This document shows positions 50,924-58,875 of a stretch of 64,000 nt of DNA, one piece after another. Origin of the DNA: an uncultured Eubacteriales bacterium. GTDB taxonomy: Bacteria > Bacillota > Clostridia > Christensenellales > CAG-138. The notes below the pieces were generated by a model. The model was not told the DNA's origin, searched no databases, and saw only the letters and a list, made by a program, of their open reading frames with translations. The first letter of the stretch is position 1. Each line of letters opens with the position of its first letter. The stretch lies in NCBI GenBank assembly GCA_900540495.1, contig UQGA01000001.1, forward strand, positions 62,001 to 126,000. Direction: 5' to 3'. The position numbers and the translations under genes were made by a program.

Positions 50924-53323
50924 TTATGTGCGCAAGGGCGCGCCGTTCGCCGCCAGCGCCTCGATGATCGCGTCCATCGCGCGCTTGATCTGCTCGTCGT
51001 TGAGCGTATGGTCCTCCGCGCGCAGGGTGAACGAGAAAGCCAGGCTCTTCTTGCCCGCCTCGATTCCGGGGCCCTCATAGGTGTCGAACAGGGCGATGTT
51101 TTCCACAAGCACCTCGTCCTGCGCGCCGGCGATGATTTGCTGCAACTGCGCCGTTTCCGCGGCCCGGTCAACGACGACGGCAAGATCGCGCGGCACAAGC
51201 GGAAAACGCGGCAGGGCGCAGAACTTCCGCGTGCCGGAGCAGCAGGCGCACATGTGCTGCATGGAGAGCTCGGCCATAAACGTCTGGCAGTCAAGGCCAA
51301 ACGCCTTTGCCACCTCTGGATGCAACTGGCCGAATTCGCCGAGCACGGCGCCGTCGTCCTCCGCGGTGATCACGGCCGCCCGCCCGGGCTGAAAATACGG
51401 GCTTTCCGCGCGCGCATAGCGCCGGGCGCGCACATTGCATGCCTCAAACAGCGCCTCAATCGCACCCTTGAGCGTATAGAACGATTCGTCGGCGCCAAAG
51501 AACAGCAGCCCGGCCATCTTCCGCTCCTCCGGCAGGACGGGGTCGTTGTCGAAATGGACGTTGCCGACCTCAAAGAACCTGCCCTGACCGGTGCGGCGGT
51601 TGCGGTTGCGGGCCGCCGCTTCGAGCATGCCCATGTACAGCGTCGTGCGCATGAGGCTTTGATCCTCCCCGAACGGATTGAGGATGCGCACCGCCTGCCG
51701 CTTTTCATCGTCCGGCGCAAGGCGCAGCGCGTCCAGCGCGGCCGGGCCGGTGAAGTTGTAGTTGTACATCTCATAGGCGCCGAGCGCGACGAGCGTATCC
51801 TTCACCCGGTCCTCAAACGCAAACGGGCGGTCGATCCTGCCGGTAAAGGTGTCGCCGCGCATGAGCGTCGGTTCGATATTGTAATAGCCGTAGAGGCGGG
51901 CGATCTCCTCGGCGATATCCGCATCCGCCTCCACGCCGGTCTCGATATCCGTGCGAAAATGCGGAATGTGCACGAGCAACCGGCCGCCCTGCGGTTCGGC
52001 GCCCACGCCGATTGTGGAAAGCATTTCGGCCATGTCCGCCGCGGACAGGTCGAGCGCGAGCAGACGATTGACATGCGCCACGTCAATGTTTGCCGTACGG
52101 GTGGAAAGGTCGGCGTTGCACACGTCGATCGTGTTGCCGACCACACGGCCGGCATGCAGCTCCTCGACCAGTTCGATGGCGCGGTCGAGCGCAAGCTGGG
52201 CGTTGACCGGCTCCACGCCCTTGATAAAGCGGGCGGCGGCGTCGGTCATATGGCGCAGGGTGCGCGCCGTCCTGCGGATGTTGCTGCCCTTGAAGACGGC
52301 GGACTCAAACAGAACCGCTCTGGTCTGCTCCGTAATCTCCGAGTTTTCGCCGCCCATCACGCCCGCAATGCCCACGCCCTTCTGCGGGTCGGCGATGAGA
52401 AGCATCTCCGGCGTAACCGCACGCTCCTTGCCGTCCAACGTGGTGACAACCTCCCCCTCGCGGGCGTTGCGCACGACGATGTGCCCGCCCGCCACGCACG
52501 CCAGGTCGAACGCATGCATCGGATGCCCGTACTCCACCAGCACATAGTTGGTGATGTCGACGATGTTGTTGATGGGCCGCAGGCCCACGCTGCGCAGCCT
52601 GCGCTGCATCCACGCAGGGGAGGGCTCGATGCGGATGCCGGTGACCACGCGCGCGGTATACCGCGGGCAGAGCTCGCCGTTCTCCACGGTCACAGAGGCG
52701 TAATCCGCCTCGTTGCCCGTGCCCGCGACCTGGCGGATGACCGGTTCGGCGAACGGCTGGCCGAGCGCGGCGGCCGCCTCCCGGCAGATGCCGATGATGG
52801 AGGCGCAATCCGGCCGGTTGGGCGTGAGTTCAATGTCAAAAACCACGCTGTCGAGGCCGACCGCCTCCGCGATGGGCTGGCCAAGCGGGTGCTCCTCCTG
52901 CAGGATGAGGATGCCGTACACCTCGCTGCCGGGATAATCCGCCTCGGTCAGGCCCAGTTCCTTGCCGGAGCAGAGCATGCCGTCGCTCTCCACGCCGCGC
53001 ATGTTGACCCGTTGCATGACCTGATTCCCGACCCGCGCGCCCACCACCGCAACGGGCACGAGCGCGCCCGCCGTAACGTTTTGCGCGCCGGTGACGATCT
53101 GCAGCTCCTCTGTGCCGATATCCACACGGCAGACGAAGAGGTGATCCGAGTTCCCGTGTTTCTCAATGGCGGTCACCCGGCCGACGACTACGCCCTCCAC
53201 GTCCGGCAGTTCCGGCTCGATGGCGGCAATCTCAAAGCCCCGCCACATCATCTTTTCGACAAACTCCTCGTTCGTCACACGATAGTCCACATATTCCTTC
53301 AGCCAGCGAAGCGGAAGTTTCAT
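50924..53323 (-). CDS. pheT: Phenylalanine-tRNA ligase beta subunit
   Basis: A 799-residue subunit of the heterotetrameric synthetase that charges tRNA-Phe. It starts 'KLPLRWLKEYVDY', has the tRNA-binding OB domain (about 40-150, 'GRVTAIEKHGNSDHLFVCRVD'), the B5 domain (about 400-470), the catalytic-like core, and the C-terminal ferredoxin-fold anticodon-binding domain. It lies 15 bases after pheS and shares its T-box leader. Confidence 0.97.
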   Translation of the reverse strand: MKLPLRWLKEYVDYRVTNEEFVEKMMWRGFEIAAIEPELPDVEGVVVGRVTAIEKHGNSDHLFVCRVDIGTEELQIVTGAQNVTAGALVPVAVVGARVGNQVMQRVNMRGVESDGMLCSGKELGLTEADYPGSEVYGILILQEEHPLGQPIAEAVGLDSVVFDIELTPNRPDCASIIGICREAAAALGQPFAEPVIRQVAGTGNEADYASVTVENGELCPRYTARVVTGIRIEPSPAWMQRRLRSVGLRPINNIVDITNYVLVEYGHPMHAFDLACVAGGHIVVRNAREGEVVTTLDGKERAVTPEMLLIADPQKGVGIAGVMGGENSEITEQTRAVLFESAVFKGSNIRRTARTLRHMTDAAARFIKGVEPVNAQLALDRAIELVEELHAGRVVGNTIDVCNADLSTRTANIDVAHVNRLLALDLSAADMAEMLSTIGVGAEPQGGRLLVHIPHFRTDIETGVEADADIAEEIARLYGYYNIEPTLMRGDTFTGRIDRPFAFEDRVKDTLVALGAYEMYNYNFTGPAALDALRLAPDDEKRQAVRILNPFGEDQSLMRTTLYMGMLEAAARNRNRRTGQGRFFEVGNVHFDNDPVLPEERKMAGLLFFGADESFYTLKGAIEALFEACNVRARRYARAESPYFQPGRAAVITAEDDGAVLGEFGQLHPEVAKAFGLDCQTFMAELSMQHMCACCSGTRKFCALPRFPLVPRDLAVVVDRAAETAQLQQIIAGAQDEVLVENIALFDTYEGPGIEAGKKSLAFSFTLRAEDHTLNDEQIKRAMDAIIEALAANGAPLRT

Positions 53324-53338
53324 ACCCTCATCCCCCTC

Positions 53339-54367
53339 TCAAAATTGCCGCAGGAAGCGGGCGTCGTTTTCGTATTCGAGCCGGATATCCGTAATGCCGT
53401 ACTTGAGGCTGGCCACGCGGTCGACGCCAACGCCAAACGCGAGCGCCGTCCATTCGTTCGGGTCAAAGCCACAGTTCTCAAGCTCGTGCGGATTGGTTAC
53501 GCCGCAGCCGAGAATCTCGATCCAGCCGGTCCCCTTGCAGACGCGGCACCCCTTCCCGCCGCAGATGGTGCAGCTCATATCCATCTCTGCCGACGGCTCC
53601 GTGAACGGGAAATAGGACGGCCTGAGACGCGTGCGCACCGATTCGCCGAATACGGCGCGTACAAACGCATCCAGCGTGCCCTTGAGATCCCCCAGCGTCA
53701 GATGCCGGTCCATGATGAAGCCCTCCATCTGCATGAATACGGGCGAATGCGATGCGTCGACCTCGTCCACGCGGAACACCCGGCCCGGCATGACGAGCCG
53801 GAACGGCGGTTTCACGCCCTTGAGCGCGCGGATCTCGCAGGGGGAGGTATGCGTGCGCAGCACGACGTTTTCATTGATATAGAACGTATCCTGCATGTCG
53901 CGCGCGGGATGGTCCTTCGGGAGGTTGAGCAGCGTGAAGTTGTTCTCGTCCAGCTCGATCTCCGGCCCGTCGAACAGGGAAAACCCCATGCCGACGAGCG
54001 CATTGCGGATTTCCCTGTACGTCTGCGTCATCGGGTGCAGGCGGCCGAGCGGGCGCGCGTTCACCCCCGGCGCCGTCACGTCAAGCGTTTCTGCCGCAAA
54101 GCGCGCGCACTGTGCGGCGGCGGCCAGCTCCTCGCGGCGCGCCTCGAGCGCAGCCTCAAACGCCTGCTTGATGCGGTTGGCCTCCGCGCCAACCGCAGCA
54201 CGCTCCTCCTTGTCGAGCTTGCCCATCGTGCGCAGGATCGCCGTCAGGCTGCCGTTCTTGCCGAGCGTCGATATCCGGAGCTGCTCCAGTTCCTCCGCCG
54301 TCTGCCCGCGGCTGAGCGCATCCATCGCTTCCCGGTGGATGTCGCGCAGGGATTCCAGTACGGACAT
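53339..54367 (-). CDS. pheS: Phenylalanine-tRNA ligase alpha subunit
   Basis: A 342-residue catalytic subunit. The N-terminal coiled coil is followed by the class II core with 'HPMTQTYREI', motif 2 'FRVDEVDASHSPVFMQMEG' and motif 3 'GVGVDRVASLKYG'. The start is set at the ATG at 54367, where GAGGAACTT precedes it; an upstream ATG at 54391 lacks a site. Expression is controlled by the T-box leader upstream. Confidence 0.96.
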   Translation of the reverse strand: MSVLESLRDIHREAMDALSRGQTAEELEQLRISTLGKNGSLTAILRTMGKLDKEERAAVGAEANRIKQAFEAALEARREELAAAAQCARFAAETLDVTAPGVNARPLGRLHPMTQTYREIRNALVGMGFSLFDGPEIELDENNFTLLNLPKDHPARDMQDTFYINENVVLRTHTSPCEIRALKGVKPPFRLVMPGRVFRVDEVDASHSPVFMQMEGFIMDRHLTLGDLKGTLDAFVRAVFGESVRTRLRPSYFPFTEPSAEMDMSCTICGGKGCRVCKGTGWIEILGCGVTNPHELENCGFDPNEWTALAFGVGVDRVASLKYGITDIRLEYENDARFLRQF

Positions 54368-54415
54368 AAGTTCCTCATCCTCCTGTTCCATGTCGTTGCC
54401 GCGCCGTGGAGCGCG

Positions 54416-54662
54416 GAAATAAAAAACGCCCGCCCGCAAGGGACGAAGCGCCGTGGTACCACCCTCATTCGCCCCGCAATCACGGGGCCTTGCCGCTGTA
54501 ACGGGCTTACCCGTCGCCGGCTACTGCGCCAACGGGGCGCGCGTTCACCGGCAAAGGCTCGGGAGCGAAAGGCAAATTCCCGGCGTGCGCACGCCGCTTG
54601 CAGCAAATGCGGCGTTCTCTTCGAGCGCAACGGCAGGGCGCCACTCCGTCATGGCCTGTCCA
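54416..54662 (-). promoter_or_regulatory. T-box riboswitch of pheST
   Basis: The conserved T-box sequence AGGGTGGTACCACGG lies at 54451-54465 (minus strand). A terminator with a six-T run (54421-54426) follows it, 55 bases before pheS. About 190 bases upstream could hold stem I, whose specifier should be a Phe codon; I could not place the specifier loop with confidence. Uncharged tRNA-Phe would favour read-through. Confidence 0.88.
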
Positions 54663-54670
54663 AACCTGTG

Positions 54671-55744
54671 TTATTCTACCACCCGCACGGCCGTCCCGTC
54701 AAGCGCAATGTGGATCTGCCCGTCCTCGTCCGTGCGATAGACGGTCACGCCCGCCGAGCGCAGGCGGTCCAGCGTTCCCTGCGACGGATGCCCATACCGG
54801 TTGCCCGCGCCGCAGGAAATGACGGCAATCTCCGGATCAATGGCGGCAAGAAAGGCGTCGCAGGTCGACGTAGACGCCCCGTGATGCCCCACCTTGAGCA
54901 CATCGGCGAGCAGATATCGGTGCGGCAACGCCTTGAGCAGGATGCGCTCGGCCGCCGTTTCGGCGTCGCCCGCAAACAGGACGGCCGTTTCGCCATAGCG
55001 CACGCGCAGCACGATGCTGTAATCGTTCGCGCTGCTGTAGGTCCCGTCGAAGGGAGAGAGGATCAGCGTCTCCACCCCGTCCGCCCAGTCCACGCAAAGC
55101 GGGCCGGTATCCGTCGGCAGAAGTTTGGCGATGATCACCGGCACGTCCCTGGCCGCCAGCGCGTCCAGCATGTCCGCAAAGCTGTTGCTCTCGGCGGTCT
55201 GATCCGGCCGGTAAAACAGGCCGATATCGTAGCTGTCGATCACCTCCGCCATGCTGCCGATGTGATCCGCGTGCGCATGCGTGGCCACCACCACATCGAG
55301 CCGTTCCACATCCTGCGCACGCAAAAAGGCGTCGATCACCGGGAAATCGCCGCGGTTGCCGGCATCAATAAGCATGGTTGAGCCGTCGGGCGCTTCGAGA
55401 AACGCGCAGTCGGCCTGCCCCACGTCGAGAAAGTAGACGTCCAGCACGCCTTCCGGCGACATGCCGGTGGAAGGCGTTTCATCCCCGCCCGTGTCGCCCG
55501 CCGTTCCCGCCGGCGAAAGCGTTGCGGCGGCCATCTGCGTCGGTTGTGGCGTCGCGTATGAGTGCGAAAGCGGGCCGCCCAACCGGGCGTCTGCAGCGAA
55601 CAGCAATACGAGCAGGAGCAGCGCCGCCGCCGCAATCACAGCCGTACGGCCGGCAAAGGCCCGGCTTCCCCGCCGCCCCCGCCGGCTGCCTGCTGATCCG
55701 CCCGGCGCCCGCGCGCCGGTATGCTGGTTTCGTGTTTGTGCCAT
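54671..55744 (-). CDS. ComEC/Rec2-like membrane-anchored metallo-beta-lactamase-fold hydrolase
   Basis: A 357-residue protein. A basic N-terminus and one helix (about 34-51) anchor it. A linker (about 55-98) leads to a metallo-beta-lactamase domain with 'YFLDVGQADCAFLEAPDGSTMLIDAG' in parts and metal motif HAHADH (156-161). It resembles the soluble domain of ComEC without the channel, as in competence-like hydrolases. Substrate is unknown. The ATG at 55744 has no Shine-Dalgarno. Its 3' end contains the promoter of the pheST T-box. Confidence 0.78.
   Translation of the reverse strand: MAQTRNQHTGARAPGGSAGSRRGRRGSRAFAGRTAVIAAAALLLLVLLFAADARLGGPLSHSYATPQPTQMAAATLSPAGTAGDTGGDETPSTGMSPEGVLDVYFLDVGQADCAFLEAPDGSTMLIDAGNRGDFPVIDAFLRAQDVERLDVVVATHAHADHIGSMAEVIDSYDIGLFYRPDQTAESNSFADMLDALAARDVPVIIAKLLPTDTGPLCVDWADGVETLILSPFDGTYSSANDYSIVLRVRYGETAVLFAGDAETAAERILLKALPHRYLLADVLKVGHHGASTSTCDAFLAAIDPEIAVISCGAGNRYGHPSQGTLDRLRSAGVTVYRTDEDGQIHIALDGTAVRVVE
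54673..54702 (-). promoter_or_regulatory. promoter of pheST inside the 3' end of the ComEC-like gene
   Basis: Minus-strand TTGACG (54697-54702), an 18-bp spacer and TAGAAT (54673-54678). It overlaps the last codons of the upstream gene. Confidence 0.6.
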
Positions 55745-55750
55745 GATTCT

Positions 55751-55756
55751 ATTATA
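55751..55756 (-). promoter_or_regulatory. -10 element close to the ComEC-like start codon
   Basis: Minus-strand TATAAT ends seven bases before the ATG at 55744, with a weak TTTCCT-like -35. The mRNA may be leaderless. Confidence 0.4.
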
Positions 55757-55826
55757 AGCCGTGGCGCCCCAAAAGGAAAGCCCCGGCGAGGACGGTGCCG
55801 GCAATCCGACAATCAATCCGGCAATG

Positions 55827-55855
55827 TTGTCAAATGCCATCGCCCATGTTATGAT
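55827..55855 (+). promoter_or_regulatory. promoter of the CMD/cupin gene
   Basis: TTGTCA (55827-55832), a 17-bp spacer and TATGAT (55850-55855). Confidence 0.6.
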
Positions 55856-55911
55856 TCTTTCATACCCGGGGCGCGCAACGTCCCGGGAATCGAAATAACG
55901 GAGGGATTGGC

Positions 55912-56658
55912 ATGGCCGTAAAACAGACCGCCGGGCGCGACGAACTCGGCAAGTTTGCGCCAAAGTTTGCAGAATTGAACGACGACGTGCTCTTTGGCGA
56001 GGTGTGGAGCCGCGAGGAGCGGCTGTCGCTGCGGGACCGCTCGCTCGTCACCGTGGTGGCCCTGCTCGCGCAGGGCCTGGTGGACAGCTCGTTCCGCTAT
56101 CATCTGGAATCGGCGCTGGCAAACGGGATTACCCGCGACGAGATTGCGGAGGTTCTCACGCATGCCGCGTTCTATGTGGGCTGGCCAAAGGCATGGGCGG
56201 CGTTCCGCATGGCCAGGGACGTCTGGAGCGGCGACCAAACGGAGGAAGCCGGCCACGGCGGCCTGTTCGGCCTCGGCGCGCCGAATGAAGCCTACGCTTC
56301 CTACTTTTCCGGACAAAGCTACCTGAAGACGATCACCCGGGAGGGTATTCCCATCGCCAATGTGACCTTTGCGCCGGGCTGCCGCAACAACTGGCACATC
56401 CACCGGGCTGCCGGCGGCGGCGGGCAGATCCTGCTGTGTACAGAGGGCAACGGCTGGTATCAGGCCTGGGGCGAGCCGGCACGCGCGCTGAAACCGGGCG
56501 ATGCGGTGACGATTCCCGCCGGTATCAAGCACTGGCATGGCGCCGCCGCCGAATGCTGGTTCAGTCATCTTGCCATCGAGGTGCCCGGCGAGGCGACCGC
56601 CACCGAATGGCTGGAGCCGTTGGCCGACAGCGAATATCGGTCGCTCCACGACGCATGA
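55912..56658 (+). CDS. Carboxymuconolactone decarboxylase-like and cupin fusion protein
   Basis: A 248-residue fusion. The N-terminal CMD-like domain (about 15-105, 'RDRSLVTVVALLAQG', 'EIAEVLTHAAFYVGWPKA') lacks the CxxC of AhpD-type peroxidases. The C-terminal cupin (about 130-245) has 'NNWHIHRAAGGGGQILLC' and 'GDAVTIPAGIKHWHG', which carry likely metal histidines. Such pairs are common as small-molecule enzymes of unknown substrate. GGAGG is seven bases before the ATG. Single gene. Confidence 0.82.
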   Translation: MAVKQTAGRDELGKFAPKFAELNDDVLFGEVWSREERLSLRDRSLVTVVALLAQGLVDSSFRYHLESALANGITRDEIAEVLTHAAFYVGWPKAWAAFRMARDVWSGDQTEEAGHGGLFGLGAPNEAYASYFSGQSYLKTITREGIPIANVTFAPGCRNNWHIHRAAGGGGQILLCTEGNGWYQAWGEPARALKPGDAVTIPAGIKHWHGAAAECWFSHLAIEVPGEATATEWLEPLADSEYRSLHDA

Positions 56659-56742
56659 ACCCGTTTTTCACCCGCGCCACGTCGCCGGAACCGCCAAATC
56701 CCAAAACAATTTGACAGGAATTTGAAAAATGGCGTTTGCACA

Positions 56743-56771
56743 TTGCCGTAGCGTCAATGTCATGGTAAAAT
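56743..56771 (+). promoter_or_regulatory. promoter of the zinc-ribbon/DUF5685/DnaJ cluster
   Basis: TTGCCG (56743-56748), a 17-bp spacer and TAAAAT (56766-56771). A TTGACA at 56711 has no matching -10. Confidence 0.45.
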
Positions 56772-56851
56772 TTTAAAAATGTCCTGTTCCCCTCTCGTCC
56801 GGAGCGGGAATCGAATGGGGTCGGTGGAGCATCGGAGGCGGTTTCATCGTT

Positions 56852-57259
56852 ATGCGGAAATGGTTGGCAAAGATTATGGTCGGCCGCTATGGCGTGGATC
56901 AGCTTACAAACTTTCTGCTGATTTGCAGCGTAGTGGTTCTGCTGATCGGGACGTTGTTCCTGGGCAGCTTCGTGCATACCGTGCTGCTGGTGCTGGCGGT
57001 CGCCCTGCTGGTATTCGGTTACTGGCGCATCTTTTCGCGTAAAACGAGTCAGCGTTATCAGGAGAATCAGAAATACCTGCGCCTTCGCAACCGCGTGACG
57101 GGCCGATTCCGCACGTTGCGCGACCGCACCCGCCAGCGCAGGACGCATCGTTTTTTCAAGTGCCCCCAGTGCGGCGTAACCGTGCGCGTCCCCAGAGGCA
57201 AGGGCAAGATCAAGATCACCTGCCCAAAGTGTCACGCCACGTTCGTCCGGAACACATGA
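56852..57259 (+). CDS. Small zinc-ribbon membrane protein
   Basis: A 135-residue protein. Two helices (about 20-38 and 42-60) are followed by a basic, Arg-rich cytoplasmic segment (about 62-100), then a zinc ribbon with Cys at 104, 107, 124 and 127. It has no named family that I recognise. The GGAGG is about twelve bases upstream, a long spacing. It is followed by a DUF5685 gene after three bases and then a DnaJ gene. Confidence 0.75.
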   Translation: MRKWLAKIMVGRYGVDQLTNFLLICSVVVLLIGTLFLGSFVHTVLLVLAVALLVFGYWRIFSRKTSQRYQENQKYLRLRNRVTGRFRTLRDRTRQRRTHRFFKCPQCGVTVRVPRGKGKIKITCPKCHATFVRNT

Positions 57260-57262
57260 ACC

Positions 57263-58105
57263 ATGTTCGGCTACGTCGTCGTTAACCAGGAGGCGCTGGA
57301 TGCGCCGTCGCTGCGCCGCTATCGGGCTTTTTACTGCGGGCTGTGCCGCACGCTAGGCGACCGTTACGGCATGGCCGCACGGATGGCGCTCACCTACGAC
57401 ATGACGTTTTTAATCCTTCTGCTCGGCTCGTTGTACGAGCCGGAGGAACACGCCGGAGAGTGCCGCTGCCTGCCGCACCCGATACACCGCCACGACTGTG
57501 TCACCACGCGCTTTACCGCCTACGCTGCTGCGCTGAACGTGCTGCTGGCCTACCACAACTGTGAGGATGACTGGCGTGACGAGCGCAACGCGCTCAAGCA
57601 CAGCGAAGCGCTGCTGCTCAAGCGCCATCTGCCCGCGTTGCAGGCGGCATATCCGCGCCAGTTCGCGGCGGCACAGTCGCATCTCGACGCGCTGTGGCGG
57701 ATCGAGGCGGAGAACGGCAGCGCCGACGAGGCGGCCAACCGCTTCGCCGCGCTGATGGGCGAACTGTTTGTACCGGATGAGAGCGACCGGTGGGCGTCCA
57801 CGCTGCGGCGCTTTGGCGAGGGGCTGGGGCGCTTTGTCTATCTGATGGACGCCTTCCTCGATGCGGATGCGGACGCACGCCGCGGCCGCTACAACCCGCT
57901 GCTGCCGCTGCGGGCGGACCCGGATTTCGACGGGCGCTGTCGGGCGCTGTTGACCGGCCTCATCGGCGAGGCGGCGGAAGCCTTTGAGACGCTGCCGCTC
58001 CTGCAGGATGTGCAAATTCTGCGCAACATCCTGTATTCGGGCGTTTGGACAAGATACGCGCTGCAGCAGCGGCAGCGGCGGCAAAAGGAACGGAAGAGCC
58101 AATGA
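57263..58105 (+). CDS. DUF5685 protein
   Basis: A 280-residue helical protein that starts MFGYVVVNQEAL and continues 'RRYRAFYCGLCRTLGDRYG', the hallmark of DUF5685; Cys residues at about 25, 28 and a pair near 67-69 could bind metal. The function is unknown. It lacks a clear Shine-Dalgarno, lies three bases after the previous stop, and its own stop overlaps ATGATG of the DnaJ gene, so translation is probably coupled throughout the trio. Confidence 0.7.
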   Translation: MFGYVVVNQEALDAPSLRRYRAFYCGLCRTLGDRYGMAARMALTYDMTFLILLLGSLYEPEEHAGECRCLPHPIHRHDCVTTRFTAYAAALNVLLAYHNCEDDWRDERNALKHSEALLLKRHLPALQAAYPRQFAAAQSHLDALWRIEAENGSADEAANRFAALMGELFVPDESDRWASTLRRFGEGLGRFVYLMDAFLDADADARRGRYNPLLPLRADPDFDGRCRALLTGLIGEAAEAFETLPLLQDVQILRNILYSGVWTRYALQQRQRRQKERKSQ

Positions 58106-58752
58106 TGACCGATCCCTACAAGGTGTTGGGACTCCCCTCCACCGCAACGGACGAGGAAGTGAAGCAGGCATACCGCCGGCTCGCCAAGCGCTATCACCCG
58201 GACGCCAATCCGGGCGACAAGGCTGCCGAGCGGCGCATGCAGGAGATCAACGCCGCCTACGACGAGATCATGAACCGCAAGCACAACCCGGGCGGCAACC
58301 GGGGGAGCGGCGGATACGACCCCTTTGGCGGCTTTGGAGGATTCGGCGGCTTTGGAGGCGGTTACCAGCAGTCGCAGAGCGAGCAGCAGTCCGGCCCCGG
58401 CACGTACTTCACCGCTGCGCGCAATTACATTCGCTTTGGCCGGTACCGGGAGGCGCTCAACGTGCTTTCCAGCATACATGAGCGCAACGCGGAATGGTAT
58501 TTCCTCGCCGCCGTCTCCAACGCGGGCGTGGGCAACCGCGTGCAGGCGCAGCAATACGCGCAGCAGGCGGTCCGCATGGAGCCGGATAATCCCGAATATC
58601 AGGAATTCTATGAGCGCTTGCAGCAGCCCGGGCAGACGTACACGACCTTTGGCCGGGGCTTCTCCATGCCGATGTTCGACGGGTATGGGAAGGTCTGCAT
58701 CGGCCTTTGCCTCATGCAGTCCCTCCTGAGTTTTTGCTGCCGCCGGTTTTGA
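58105..58752 (+). CDS. DnaJ-domain protein with TPR-like region and C-terminal membrane helix
   Basis: A 215-residue protein. The J domain (about 3-65) has HPD at 31-33, needed to stimulate a DnaK. A Gly/Phe-rich stretch (about 72-95) with repeated GGFGGF units follows, then a TPR-like helical region (about 105-175), and a short hydrophobic C-terminal helix (about 195-212). The usual DnaJ zinc finger is absent. Its place after DUF5685 suggests a specialised client. The ATG at 58105 (GGAAGAG six bases upstream) is preferred over the one at 58102. Confidence 0.83.
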   Translation: MTDPYKVLGLPSTATDEEVKQAYRRLAKRYHPDANPGDKAAERRMQEINAAYDEIMNRKHNPGGNRGSGGYDPFGGFGGFGGFGGGYQQSQSEQQSGPGTYFTAARNYIRFGRYREALNVLSSIHERNAEWYFLAAVSNAGVGNRVQAQQYAQQAVRMEPDNPEYQEFYERLQQPGQTYTTFGRGFSMPMFDGYGKVCIGLCLMQSLLSFCCRRF

Positions 58753-58826
58753 CCGCCGGCGACGGGCAAAGCAAAATCCATCCCAAAGCGTTGCACTTGT
58801 TAGTATAATTCACCCCGACACAATTC

Positions 58827-58852
58827 ACGCTCCGCCCATATGGGCGGGGCGT
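58827..58852. terminator. hairpin between the converging DnaJ and P1B-ATPase transcripts
   Basis: ACGCTCCGCCC and GGGCGGGGCGT arms with a four-base loop and one wobble pair. It has no U-run. Confidence 0.4.
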
Positions 58853-58875
58853 TGTGCGGCTTGCCTTCCCGGGAA

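Noticed and set aside
50690..55381. A 1563-codon open frame on the plus strand, opposite pheT and pheS
   Set aside because: It is the antisense of well-conserved synthetase genes and the T-box; its Arg/His/Ala-rich translation is typical of shadow frames in GC-rich DNA.
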